From Brachypodium distachyon (Eukaryota; Streptophyta; Magnoliopsida; Poales; Poaceae): DNA of 64,000 nucleotides. Where the stretch lies: the NCBI RefSeq assembly GCF_000005505.3, contig NC_016133.3:4154001-4218000 (forward strand). The letters are read 5' to 3'. A model generated the notes under the pieces. That model saw nothing but the letters and a program-made list of their open reading frames with translations, was not told the DNA's origin and searched no databases. Made by a program: the position numbers and the translations under genes. How positions within the stretch are numbered: the first letter of the stretch is position 1; each line of letters begins with the position of its first letter. Positions 48,001 to 59,091 of this stretch are shown in pieces.

Positions 48001-49253
48001 CTATCTTTCTGACATTTGGGTTTGTTTCATTAGTGTGAAACAGGTTGAAAATGGAGCCCCAAATGGCCTTGTGCGCCACGAATCATTTGAACGACATTCA
48101 AAAGTACCTGCCAAGCAACTTTCGAGAGCAGGCACGTTATGAACTTCTTTACACTCCAAAGTAAATGGTTAATAGTCATAAACATGATGTGTAAAGAATT
48201 GTTTTAACATATAATAGATCCTTATTCATTGATATTTTATTTATTTTGTAAATACACTATGAAATTTGGTCATTTTACATTTGACGATACAAGTAATTAA
48301 GAACGTTTTCCCTTTTGCAGTTTCCAACGTTAAGGATATGGATGAATATCTTGAAAAATCTGCCATTCAAAAGGGCCGTTTTAAAGTGACAACCGAGGAG
48401 ACGGTATGATTTTGCTATGTAGTTTTGTCTACATCGTTAGATTTTTTAAATTGTTGAAATTGCATAATGTGTCCTTAACTATATTAATATTGTGGTTGCT
48501 TATTGGATAAGTTCACAATATCTTGTGTTCTCGCGAAATAAATATCTGCAATTCCTTGTTTACCATTTGAACTCTTTGTGCAGGTTATATATTGCTTCGT
48601 CTTAATATCTTATCTCACAATATGACATGTTTGCATGGTTTTTATAGGTCATCCATACATTACTCTAGTATATTATGTAATTGCGGAATCTAGACTTGAA
48701 GATTTTTCAACTTCTTATCTTATCCGTGATAACAAATATACCATAGTAGAGGAAATATATGCCCCACTTCATACTGCAACTTTTAGAATCACAGTTGTTT
48801 TCTATATTTTGGAATTGAAACATATTTATATATGTGCCAGGAAATACTTTTTGGCATACATTTTTCTAATTTCTCATGAAACCCTTTTTCTTTTGGAACA
48901 ACAGGAAGCATGTACACCAAGGGAGAAGGAGTTACTAGAACGAATTGCTAGTTTAGAGCGGATGTATGTTTATTCTTATAACACTATTATATCAACTTAT
49001 ACAATCTGAAGTGGAAGTAAAGTTTTTTCGTGAGTATCTTTTATGACCTTCCTACATCTTTACCATTTTTCTAGGCTGCATGTTACCCAAGATGAGGTTG
49101 TGAGGCTGAAAGCGAAGGGTAATAACTTTGCTCTTCCATAACAATACAAATTTTCACTAATCGTTCTTATATGAATTTGAATTAATAATTGCCTTGTCAT
49201 GTTGTCTGCCAGATGGAAAAGGAGCAATGGCATGCGTCCAACAACAAAAGTAG
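45001..49253 (+). CDS. STE20-like (germinal centre, OSR1/SPAK-type) Ser/Thr protein kinase
   Basis: Predicted to phosphorylate Ser/Thr. Plant members of this group include BLUS1, which acts in stomatal blue-light signalling; which member this is remains open. Exons: 45001-45222, 45322-45579, 45688-45815, 45897-45938, 46117-46198, 46290-46358, 46460-46630, 46722-46787, 46945-47013, 47191-47316, 47401-47462, 48034-48131, 48321-48403, 48905-48963, 49075-49118, 49213-49253 (539 residues). Kinase motifs are the glycine loop [13 protein letters not shown] with Lys62, HRDVK (156-160, Asp158), DFG (176-178), VGTPCWMAPEVM and a Lys/Arg-rich subdomain XI (KDPSKRPTA). The acidic C-terminal region includes [10 protein letters not shown], as in plant relatives, and ends in a short coiled-coil-like stretch ([14 protein letters not shown]). 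Introns 2 and 12 need GC donors. A 96-bp tandem duplication copies the exon 9 donor. Confidence 0.92.
46001..46108. repeat. Minisatellite, 36-37 bp unit, three copies
   Basis: Successive copies of (A)TTGATCGCTTGCTTAATCGAATATGCAAATCTGTAA-like sequence with a few changes, in kinase intron 4. Confidence 0.75.
46991..47182. repeat. 96-bp perfect tandem duplication spanning exon 9 donor
   Basis: ACTTAAAAGCACAAGCTACG... starts at 46991 and again at 47087; the two 96-bp copies look identical. The unit holds the last 23 coding bases of exon 9, its donor TTG|GTATGA and the start of the intron. Confidence 0.92.
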
Positions 49254-50869
49254 CTGTTACTTTAGTGGTAGAAGAATTAATTATAGCTGTGTGTAGATGT
49301 CATAAGATTGTAGTAGGTTCACTTCCACATGTTTCCACTTTCTTAAAGTCCTTGTCAGTTCAGTAGAGATTAGAAGAGCTTTGCGCCATCTCTTCTCCGG
49401 ATGTAGCTTACATTGTCTTGTGAGATAGTAGGTTATGCTTTCTACGATAGGTTGGCTGCGGTAGTTTGAAATTGATGGTTTATGATGTATTTTACACTCG
49501 ACAAATTAGTGAGTTGAAGCACGAAGATTACTTCGCTAGTAATTTAATACTGCTATTTGAATAGAAGATGGTGTTTATTTTTATTAGTTTATGACCGCAT
49601 ATTTCTTCTTCTTTTTGCAATCATGCAAGAGAATTCCTCCTCTTTTGTATTATTGAGTTACAATCGGTAGGAACTGTAGAAAATCTTCTAGAGATGCTTG
49701 GAAACAGGTAGGCCTGTATCGATATAAAATTCTCAGATTCAGATTCAGCCGAAGCCCTCTCTGTCATGCCTTCTTGCAGGATCACAATGGTCTTCAGATT
49801 GTGCTTATTCTCTGAAATGGGTACATCGTGGGTACCACAAGTCCAAATAGTCAGAAGAATTAGCGAGTGAACTGTATTTGCTCTGAGCTATGGTTTTGTC
49901 CCTGTGAAGAAAAGTGTATATATGGTTGACTAGCTAGCAGATGTGTATCTTTCAGGAATTTTTTTGTTTCCTGCTCTGTCTAAATGCACAATACTATTGT
50001 TTTCTGCCCCTTATGCGCCACGTTGTGTCAGAAGTGTATCACCGTGGCACCTGCTGAAATTCAAAACTGCCTAGGAGCACATGCTCTGAGGTGAAGAACA
50101 AAACAATTTTTCTATCGTCAACAAATTTCAAAACTAGTCACACTTGTCAATGTTCAAAACTTCAAATTGAGTGCAAAGTTTTGAAGTTCCTCAGAACGAC
50201 ATCAGCCGCTTAGGACTGTCTGAAAGGAATGTTGTTTTACAGTTTGGTTCCTCAGGAGATTGACGTGAAATTCACATAGCACACTCATCACTCATGTCGC
50301 AACGCAGTTGAGCCGCACCGAAGGCACGCAAACGTACAAAGTAATTAAAGCAAACTAACATTACAGAAGGATTAATTAAGTTTGGGCAATAGAACGGTTT
50401 AATCTGGATTGACATACGTAGCTAAGTGCTGAAGACAAAATAGACCGTCTCGCATGCTCAAGTCAAGTTTGATGCTCAAATTTTGACGGACAAGCTTAGA
50501 CAGAGAGATTTTTTTTAGGGAAACTGTAGAGATGTTCTTTTAGGGAAGCTTAGAGAGAGAGATGACCGGTAGCAACAATGATCGTGGACTTTTTTTTTTT
50601 TGAGAGCGCGTATGGTGGTCGTTTGATATGCAATGCACGCACGGCTGGCCCATTCCGGCGTTGTTTTGGGGCGGCGAAAACGACCGTGCCACGGCCCACA
50701 TAAAAAACGTGGAGATCTCTGCGCGCAAGCTGGGCCAGCCACCCGGCAGAGCACAGCACGCTGCTTTCGCGGCCCTTCGATCGGCAACCTCCAGCCTCCC
50801 TTCCCAGCCCCGGCATTCCCGGACGGCCACCGCTCCCCACGGCCTCCTCGCCGCTACTTAACCCCAGCC
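49254..50869. other. Intergenic between kinase and HD-domain gene
   Basis: The kinase 3' UTR probably runs a few hundred bases. The remainder is unique AT-rich sequence, becoming GC-rich from about 50630 in the HDDC2 promoter/5' UTR. No gene visible. Confidence 0.6.
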
Positions 50870-53374
50870 ATGGGTGGGAGCCGAGCCCTTTCCCTCTCCT
50901 CCCTCTGCGCCGCCTCCCTCTCCCTCGCCGCCGCCACCAGGTCCCCCCTCCACCGCACGCGCCACCTCCGGCCCCGCCTCGCCGCAGCCATGTCGTCCTC
51001 CTCCTCCCCCTCGCCCGCCCCGGCTCCAGGCGGTGCCGACTCCGCCGCGGCGCCCTCCGCGTCCTCCGCCATCGACTTCCTCACCCTCTGCTACCGCCTC
51101 AAGGTGAGCACCGCTCTGCTGCCTTGCTCTCTCTCTGCTTAATCTTCGTGTGACGGATATGGGCGATTCTGGTTGTAGACGACGAAGAGGGCGGGGTGGG
51201 TGAGGCGCGGGCTGCAGGGCCCCGAGTCGGTGGCCGACCACATGTACCGCATGGGCGTCATGGCGCTCGTCGCCGCCGACCTCCCCGCCGGCGTCGACCG
51301 GGATAGGTGTGTCAAGATGGCGATTGTGCATGACATTGCCGAAGGTAATCCCGAACCAGTCTTCCTTTGTCAGCTTTTGTTAATTTTTGCAGCTTGCAAC
51401 TTTAGGATTGTTGAAATGAAGGTGTTGCAATGCATTGCCCTTCCCATTGTGCAAATTACCGATGGTAAGAGTTGCATATCAATATGCTGCTCCGGTTAAC
51501 TCATTTCAGCAATTTAATTGCCCAGCTATTGTTGGCGATATCACCCCTTCGGATGGTGTGCCCAAGGAAGAGAAGAGCCGTAGGGAGAAGGAAGCTTTGG
51601 ATCATATGTGTACATTGCTTGGTGGAGGGTCAAGAGGTAAATATCGAAACATGTTAAATAAAAACTTCTATAATTGCCTGCGTTAGAAACTTAGGCTGGC
51701 ACCGTGCTATAATCCATTTGATACAAGTTTCTTTCAGCATGTGCTGAAGCCTCCTAGTGAGCATACGCACTTGAAGGAAAAGAGAACAAAATATGTGCAA
51801 CTTTAAATCGCTTTTGTGCCGACGAAACTTAAGTGCCATTATGCCAGTACTCAGTACCAGAGTTTTGAAACTAAACATAACCCAGCCATTTTTAGTTAGT
51901 CAACCGCCCTTACACAAATTAGAGAGTGCTATCGTTAGAGAACATGTGAAGTTTTTTGCATTGGTCTTTGCCTTCATGCTTATACTTTTGAGCTGCAGTA
52001 GAAATTTGCTTTATCCCATGTTCTTTTTCAGCCGACGAAATCCGTGAACTTTGGACGGAGTATGAGAATAATGCCACTTTGGAAGCGAAGGTTGTCAAAG
52101 ATTTTGACAAGGTATACATTTCGCTAGATACTTGTCATTTTTACCCTGTAAATCATTACAGATTTGATGTGCATTGACAAGGGATGATAATCGATTCTTA
52201 GGGAGAGTTGCTACTGCTAGGAAACTGGCATTGTTGTGATTTAAAGTCTGCTTAGTTTAGTTTGGTAGTCATGGTGTAGGTGAACAAATAGGACCTTAAC
52301 AATTACTAAACTAGTAACCTTAGGTAGCCATTGACCTTTTGATACAATGGCAGTGCTCATTCTTTACTAACCTTTGTTCTCTTTAATGTTATGTTTTCAG
52401 GTTGAGATGATACTTCAAGCACTGGAGTATGAAAAGGGTAAGCTCATGCTGATACAGTGTCTAGTGCTGCATGCATGCATGTTCTGGTGTACTCTGCAAG
52501 AGAAAATCAGTCTTTCCCATGCGCAATAGCTATAGTCAACAAAATATTAAATACCTTTACCTAGTACTCTTCTTTATTCTGTATAATTATAAGTGCAGAA
52601 TACATGCTTAACTCACTGGCACCTTCTGCTCCTGGGGTTTATAGTAACACACTAATGCCTATTTTTTCTGGAAATTTCCAGAGCAAGGGCGGGACCTAGA
52701 GGAGTTTTTTCAATCAACAGCAGGTTTGTCTACCTATTTCCCCCTTCCATCAGATTCTGCCGCTGAACTGTCTAGGCTGTTCATTTATTCTTTTTAGTGT
52801 TACACACACAGCATGTTTCCTTTTTTATGCGATGGAACAAACAGTAGGACTACAAGCATTAGTAATACATTTGGGAAGAAAAGTTGGAATTTGGTTAATT
52901 CAGTACTACACAGTCAGATCTCTGAGGCTTGCTTTCACAGTTGTGAGCAGCCTTGTTTGCTTCATGCCTCATAAAACAAATTTGGAAGTCAGGGTAGCTC
53001 CTGAATCTCCAAAAGGACCGGGAAAAAAAATCTCTGCTCGGTGTTGATGCCGTGTCATAAGTTCACCAAGGTCTCAGTCAGTTTCAATAACAATCATAAC
53101 TGTTGATGAGAAAGCATTCTAGTTATTGGAGTCTGAGTAATTGATACTGACATAAAACAAAAACTAGTTTCCCCTTAAGTTCATTGTTATGACTTGATAC
53201 ATGTCTTCCATCTACACTTCGTCTAATCTCATATTTCCAATGTATTCTCGTTGTAAAATTCAGATATTAGCTAACAAACAAAATTGTATTTTTCTTGTTA
53301 TTTGCTTTGCAGGGAAATTTCAGACAGACGTGGGAAAAGCATGGGCCGCGGAGATTGCATCAAGAAGAAAGTAA
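50870..53374 (+). CDS. HDDC2-like HD-domain phosphohydrolase (5'-deoxynucleotidase family)
   Basis: The family is metal-dependent HD-domain hydrolases related to YfbR and HDDC2, which remove phosphate from deoxynucleoside monophosphates; activity of this copy is inferred. Exons are 50870-51103, 51179-51344, 51526-51636, 52032-52111, 52401-52437, 52682-52723 and 53313-53374, giving 243 residues. Conserved features are the first metal His in GPESVADHMYRMG (His99) and the HD pair in AIVHDIAE (His129, Asp130), followed by IVGDITPSDG. The conserved domain starts near residue 68. The first ~65 residues are Ser/Ala/Pro/Arg-rich with few acidic residues, like an organelle transit peptide. The first ATG is taken as start; an in-frame Met before a run of Ser could give a shorter cytosolic form. 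Confidence 0.9.
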
Positions 53375-55105
53375 AATCGACTGACCAAACGACAAGGCCT
53401 CTCGGTGCTTCTATTTTTTCTTCAGACATAGCTGTCCAGCACCGAATTCGTTTCACATCGAATTCACTTTTACCTTCTTTCTTAGACCTGAGACAAAACT
53501 ATGCTTGCCACGTTTAAAGTTCCAGATCAGCAAATAGCATTGCTTCAGGGGTTTGGTTCCTCTTGGTCGTAGTTGCCCTGCCATGAAGCTTGTAACTTAC
53601 ACCTGCCTTGCCCCCGTGCTCGCCGGGATCCAACTAGGGAGTCGCCGGACCAGCGGCTTCTCTCTGATGTAAACTTATTCCGCTCACTAAGCATTGTACC
53701 ACCACTACAGCATATCTCATGGTAACCATGTACTGTAATATCGTATCCATCCGTCTATTAAGGGACTTTCTATTACATGTATCTAGATGCTTTTTAGGCA
53801 TAGATACATTCATATTTGGACAAATTTTAGTCACTTAATATGAGATGGACTTAATATGAGACGGAGGGAGTATCATTGTACGCCTGATGAAAAAGGCGAG
53901 ACCAGTTGAGCTAAATGTGTCCCGGCTAAGCGATAAGACGTGTCTCAGATTGATTGCCATGTGGTTGTCCGGATCGCCACTCACGGACAACACCCGGGAA
54001 GCTGAGAGCTTTGCAGATCCCCTTTTGATCCATCGGCCGCCCGGCGATAGGTGAAGGTGATGGCTACATTTTTGGACTGTCAGCTGGAATGCACATACGA
54101 AATGCAGCAATGCGATTCCGTCGATGCGGCTCTGGCGGTAACACATGTCCAAGAAATGTTAACCTCAGAACCCAGCACTAATTGTAGAAATGCTGATGGC
54201 AACTCGATGGATCTGAAGAGCGGGGGCACTGTACTTGTGAAAGCTAACCTCACAAGGAAAGCGACGGTGCTGCTTGTATTTTTCCTTGTCAAATTATTCA
54301 GGTAAGCACTAATCAGCTCCAATTACACGTTGATACGAATTGGGATCAAATATTGCTGGTCGCCTTCCTGAACCAAGATAGTACGTATGCCTAGTTTTGA
54401 ACTTTTGATAATAATCACCGATTGTGAGCCGCCCTTCGATTGGTCCAGAATCAAGCGTGCACGTACGGTCATATACAGATGGTAATACACGTACGGGTCA
54501 CCTCACTGCCTTCGCTCTCGAGGAGGATCGCCATCGGATTTTTGGTTAGTACTACACGACAAGTGCCAGCATATACAGCATATACCCAGTGGCAATATAT
54601 TAGCCCGTGGATTGTTGCTTCGTCCGTTTTCGGAACGTTCATACAAGTGGTCCATAAAAATATCTGTATCGATCATACGTACCATATATGGGTTCAGTCT
54701 TTTCTGACAAGGAACGAGGACACATGTATAACTTTCTTTCTCTTTTTGGCATTGCGGTTCGAGGTCACGTTGCTTAGCTAGAATTTAATTTAGGCTGTAT
54801 ATAATCCCATTTGTTCCACGTGTTTCTATCTAGCCAACCAATTTATTTTTATTTTCATGTGTATTTTTATAGCAAACTACTCCGTCCTATCCATAAAATA
54901 AAAAGTGTCCCGAAATCCTCTATTCAGCCACTCCTGCAATCGTTAGTAATCGGTATATATTGCTGTCTCGCGCGCTGATATGCACGCACAGCTTTTCACC
55001 GGCCGTACACGCTGCGGCTGGCACATTTCGATCGATATCTTGGGCCGCTCGCCTCGCATGCAACGCGACAGCCGTGAACCGCCGTACGTGCAAGGTTCTA
55101 CGAGG
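53375..55105. other. Intergenic between convergent HDDC2-like and GGP-like genes
   Basis: Contains the HDDC2-like 3' UTR, a Stowaway MITE at 53746-53870 and otherwise unique sequence. No supported gene. Confidence 0.6.
53746..53870. mobile_element. Stowaway-like MITE
   Basis: Left TCCATCCGTCTATTAAG and right inverted CTTAATATGAGACGGAGGGAG arms with TA on both sides. The right arm is partly duplicated. Confidence 0.75.
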
Positions 55106-56017
55106 CTACAAGCCAACTGCGGTTCCGGCAGGGAAGCTGGGAGCGACGAAGACGTGGTGGCTGCAGCTCATCTCCGCCACCGCCATCGTCCGGTCATCGT
55201 CGGAGGCGCCTCGGCCGCCGCCGCCGCGGAGGAAGGCCTTGCAGAGCCCAGTCCAGAACTCGCGGTCCGGCCCGCCGCTCTCCGCCGTGCTCCGCGCTTC
55301 CTCCGCCGTAGGCCCATCGATGGCATTCTGGCCCGCGAGGCGGCCCACGAGATTGAGCAGGATGTCGGTGCCGTACTCCGGGTGGCCCTGGATGCCCAGC
55401 ACGTTGCCACCCACGGCAAACATCTCCACCCTCGTCTTCTCCGAATACGCCAGCACCTTCCCCCCCGGCGGCAGCTCCCACACCTCATCCTGGTGAACCT
55501 CGATAATGGAGGCCCGCGAGGCGGCAGTGGCAGTGGCACTACTGATCCGGCCCAGGCCCAGCTCCTGCAAGAACTCAAGATCACCGTTATCTTCGTCCTC
55601 CACGAAGGTTATCTTCCTGACCCCGACGTCCCACCCGCCTTTGGCTCTCCCGACGGCCCCGCCCAGCGCGCGGCAGAGCACCTGGTGCCCGAAGCAGACG
55701 CCGAGGACGCGCTTGCCCATGCCGTGGGCGGCGCGGAGGAGCGCGCAGAGGCGGCGCACCCAGGAAGGGGAAGCCTCGCCGTGCGCGTCGTGCGGGCTGC
55801 CGCTCACCACGAAGCCGTCGTAGAGGTGAAGGTCCTCTGTTGCAGGGAACTCGCCGTCGATCACGCGGAAGCAGTCCCATGTCTCGTTGCCGTTGTCGGC
55901 GTCGGAGCGGAGGGCGTCGAGGAAGACGTTGAGGTACCCGCCGTAGGCATTTTTGGAGTAGTCCGAGTCGTGGAGCGCCAGCAGCAGCGCGTACCTCCGG
56001 CCGCCGGCCACCGTCAT
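55106..56017 (-). CDS. Class I glutamine amidotransferase, gamma-glutamyl peptidase (GGP) type
   Basis: Plant GGPs are cytosolic enzymes that remove gamma-glutamyl residues from glutathione conjugates in glucosinolate and camalexin pathways; in grasses the role is probably general glutathione-conjugate processing. One uninterrupted frame encodes 303 residues. The nucleophile elbow GVCFGHQ places catalytic Cys at 108, and GHPEY supplies His212 and Glu214. VSGSPHDAHGEASPSWV matches the substrate-side loop of the family. It is about 50 residues longer than the ~250 residues usual for GGP1, because of a Gly/Asp-rich C-terminal tail after FWTGLCKAFL. The start is the Met before GGRRYALLLALHDSDY, and no ATG precedes it in frame nearby. 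Confidence 0.9.
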   Translation of the reverse strand: MTVAGGRRYALLLALHDSDYSKNAYGGYLNVFLDALRSDADNGNETWDCFRVIDGEFPATEDLHLYDGFVVSGSPHDAHGEASPSWVRRLCALLRAAHGMGKRVLGVCFGHQVLCRALGGAVGRAKGGWDVGVRKITFVEDEDNGDLEFLQELGLGRISSATATAASRASIIEVHQDEVWELPPGGKVLAYSEKTRVEMFAVGGNVLGIQGHPEYGTDILLNLVGRLAGQNAIDGPTAEEARSTAESGGPDREFWTGLCKAFLRGGGGRGASDDDRTMAVAEMSCSHHVFVAPSFPAGTAVGL

Positions 56018-56700
56018 CGTCGGAGATATATAGTGATTGGTCGGGACCGAAGAAACTTGAGTACAGTTTGAGTTAGCAAGCTAGCTAAGCTAGGCAAGTG
56101 TACAGTGTGTACTTGCCAGTGACCGAGCTGCAGTGTCCTTGTGTTTGCGATGATGCGATCGAGCTGGCTAAATCTTGGGAGGACTCCTGCTTGCTACTTA
56201 AGGAGGTGGGAAGAGGAAGAGATCGACGGAGGAGAGTGGAGTGTGGCTGGGCGCGCAGGTCACTCTGCCTGCTCTGCACGTGGGAGTTGGGGTTGCGTCG
56301 CGATCGCTTATGGAACACGTGGTCGCTATGGCTCCTTGTTAAACAATTTTAGACCGTGTATATTTGGACAGTAATCTCGGTTTAACTATATTATAACTCC
56401 ATGTGAACCAGAGTTTGCACATAGGATTGATTCCATTTTGAGCTAGCCAATATATTTTAGTGTGTGTTTAAATTTTTGGTCTTGGCCAAATGATTGGTCT
56501 TTGTTTGGATGGATGCTAGCTACTTGACTAGCCAATGTCACTTTGCCAAATCTAATTTTATTTTTTTTGCCAAATTTGACCAACTATGGACAAGCAAAAG
56601 GTTGCCCAATATTTTGGCTAGCCAAATATTTGGCAGACTTAGGATATGTAAATTGACATGATGTCCCACACTCGAGTGAGAGAGTCCCTTGTGGATGGAT

Positions 56701-57440
56701 ATACCTCTGAGGCCAAATATATGTGACATGCATTTCGCAAGCATGTGCTCGATGTGGCAGAGGGCTGAGCCAAAAGAGACGACGCGCTTGAGCTCGCTCA
56801 GTCCACCTAGTTGCCGCTTCCGCTATCCATCGTCTACCCGCATGACCATGATCATCGATGCCATTGTTGCTCTCTGCTACGTACCGTCCATCTTCCGCCA
56901 TTCGAAGTATCATGCTCTAGAACGCAAAATCGTTACATTGGTGGATGTGCTCACACATAGACACCATTTTTGCAGACTTATTTTCAATGAACCACTGGCC
57001 TGTCTAGGAGAGGGGTGTTGCAAATAGAACCAACTCGTCTGATCGCGTTTTGACAGTGAATACGACACGTCACCTCATGGTTGCCATGGCATATCTATCT
57101 GAACAATACATGGAGGTAGACATGGGTCCCACTTGTTAATGACTCAATGGTGATCACCTTCATCTCTCTCCCACCCCCCTCCTTCATTCTCTCTATGTTT
57201 GGTACACGATAGTGTTGAGGCGCTCATCGATGTTGATGTCTCAGGCCAAATAGGCTGACGTGCATTTCGCAAAAATGTGTTCGACGTGGAAAGGGTCCGA
57301 GCCAAAAAACATGACATGCTTGGCTCACTCAATCCATGCAATTGCCGTTCCCGTTCTCTGTCGTCTACTTATATGCCACAATCATCGCTATTGTTCCTGC
57401 TCTCTGCTATATGTAGCCAGGTCCATACCGCTCATCTGTC
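56701..57440. repeat. Diverged direct repeat pair of about 200 bp
   Basis: 56701-56900 and 57235-57440 share the order AGGCCAAAT, TGCATTTCGCAA, ATGTG(C/T)TCGA(T/C)GTGG, GAGCCAAAA, GCTC(A)CTCA, TTGCCG, TCGTCTAC and CTCTCTGCTA. The copies have drifted and lack open frames. Confidence 0.7.
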
Positions 57441-58003
57441 GCCGCTCTGAGCTAAATTTAAGCCCTGCTCTAGAACACCATGTTCCTGGATCGGTTGTTC
57501 TTTCAAGAAATCAGCAAAATCCCTGCTCTATACCGATATAGGCATGCCAGAAGGCTAAAGCTCTAAATTCAAGGCTATATACCAGAGGGAGAATATCTGT
57601 CTATCGAGTGCATGCAAGTCTCGTTTCGAAGTATTGATTCCATAAATAAGCCATGTCGGGGAATATTTACCTAAGTCAATCAACAAATGCAAGCAAGCAG
57701 CTTAGCTGGCCCTACTCTCCAACACGTTTTTCCGTAGGAACCGCGCGCAGCCCATTTGGTGCCAGAAACACACGCACGGCAAGTGCAAGATCCCTGGGAA
57801 CACGAGGTGAATCCAGTCTTTACGTGTATGCAGAAGCTAGCTAGTGCCGGTTAGTTTGATCCTAATCCTTTGGGAACACGAGGTGAACGGAATCCACGCT
57901 ATTTCTACCTCGCTTTATTATAGGCTGCACGTACCCATCACCCGGTGGAACTACACGTCATCATCGGTGTCCTTGTTCCCCTCCAAATTGACTGAGTCAA
58001 TTA

Positions 58004-58244
58004 CTCCCTCCGGTCCAAATTAATTGGTGCTGGTTTTCTTTTGCAAAAAACCCTCCTATAAATTACCGAAATAAATCTGCAGTCCACGTTCTATTAGAAC
58101 TTTTGCGAAAAATCCGATGTAAAATTTTGAAATTAACGCGCGGTCCACGTTTAATTGAAGATGTTGACTGTATGTTTATTTCGCAAATTTACAGGGTTTT
58201 TTTTTGCAAAAATGCCGGCACCAATTAATTAGGGACAGAGGGAG
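58004..58244. mobile_element. Stowaway-like MITE upstream of RAD23
   Basis: CTCCCTCCGGTCCAAATTAATTGGTGC at the left and GCACCAATTAATTAGGGACAGAGGGAG (with one shift) at the right, TA-flanked. Confidence 0.82.
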
Positions 58245-59091
58245 TAACAAATTGCAAATTCTCATTTCTTCATTACTCCTACGGTAAATTCCCATTGTCC
58301 ACTGCGAACCTCCTGTTTAGTAAATGTTGTACTAAATCTGTGACAATTAATATGTAACGGAGTAAGTAGCATATTTAATAAAACTAATTTAAAGTAATAG
58401 TTGTTGTTGATTTTTTCATAAACTTTATCAAACATTACTCTTTTTGACTTGAAAAATTAGAACGTCCTATATATTAAGGAATAAGGGGAGTAGAATACAG
58501 TAGCTTCCTTCTCGCAGAAAAGAAAGAAAAGAGTAGCTCCAGAGCTGGAACTGAGCAGACAAATGTTATTTGCACTTCCCTTTTTGTGAGCGAAAATGTG
58601 ACAGTATTTGCACTTCCTGAATTAAAGCCGGTGCTTTTTTCTTGAGAGGATAAAAAAAAATTAAACCCGGTGCTGAGATGTGCTCTTAGGAGATTTTGGG
58701 CCTGTACTGCTCGGACGAGAGTTACTCAACATTGTTATTGGGCTCTACCAGTTGCCTCCAAGGCCCTTCCGAAGAAGGAAAATCTGAACTAGCTGACCAG
58801 GCGCCCGCAAACACACGACCTGGCCCAGCCACCGGAGCCACTCGGCTGGCACTGGCAGTGAGTTCACCTCGGAAACACGAAGGTATAGCAGGCGGCGGCG
58901 CATCGAGCGACCGGAGCGGAGCCGGTGACGGAGGCGGCGAGGGGCAGCGAGGTCGGCCTGCGAACTCGAGTAGCTGTGGCCGCGGTCCGTGGAGGTGTAC
59001 ATCAACAGCGTCCGACATTCTAAAACCCTAGCGCGAGCAGCGGGAAGGGAGGAACCCCGATTCCCCGGCCGGGACCGCCGCGACGACCGCC

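Larger units (their letters stand above)
56018..59091. other. Intergenic between GGP-like gene and RAD23
   Basis: The two genes are transcribed divergently. Contents: GGP 5' region; AT-rich stretch 56450-56640 rich in GGCCAAAT/ATTTGGC words (possible degenerate MITE); a diverged direct repeat pair (56701-56900, 57235-57440); a Stowaway MITE at 58004-58244; RAD23 promoter and 5' UTR. No gene supported. Confidence 0.6.

Noticed and set aside
48044..48131. Kinase exon 12 starting at the CAG ten bases downstream (AACAG|GTTGAA)
   Set aside because: It breaks the frame from exon 11 (ACTCAAAG|). The acceptor TTCATTAG|TGTGAAACAG keeps frame through to [10 protein letters not shown].
54980..56071. 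A 363-codon plus-strand open frame opposite the GGP-like gene
   Set aside because: It is the antisense shadow of a GC-rich coding region; the minus strand carries the catalytic GVCFGHQ and GHPEY motifs.
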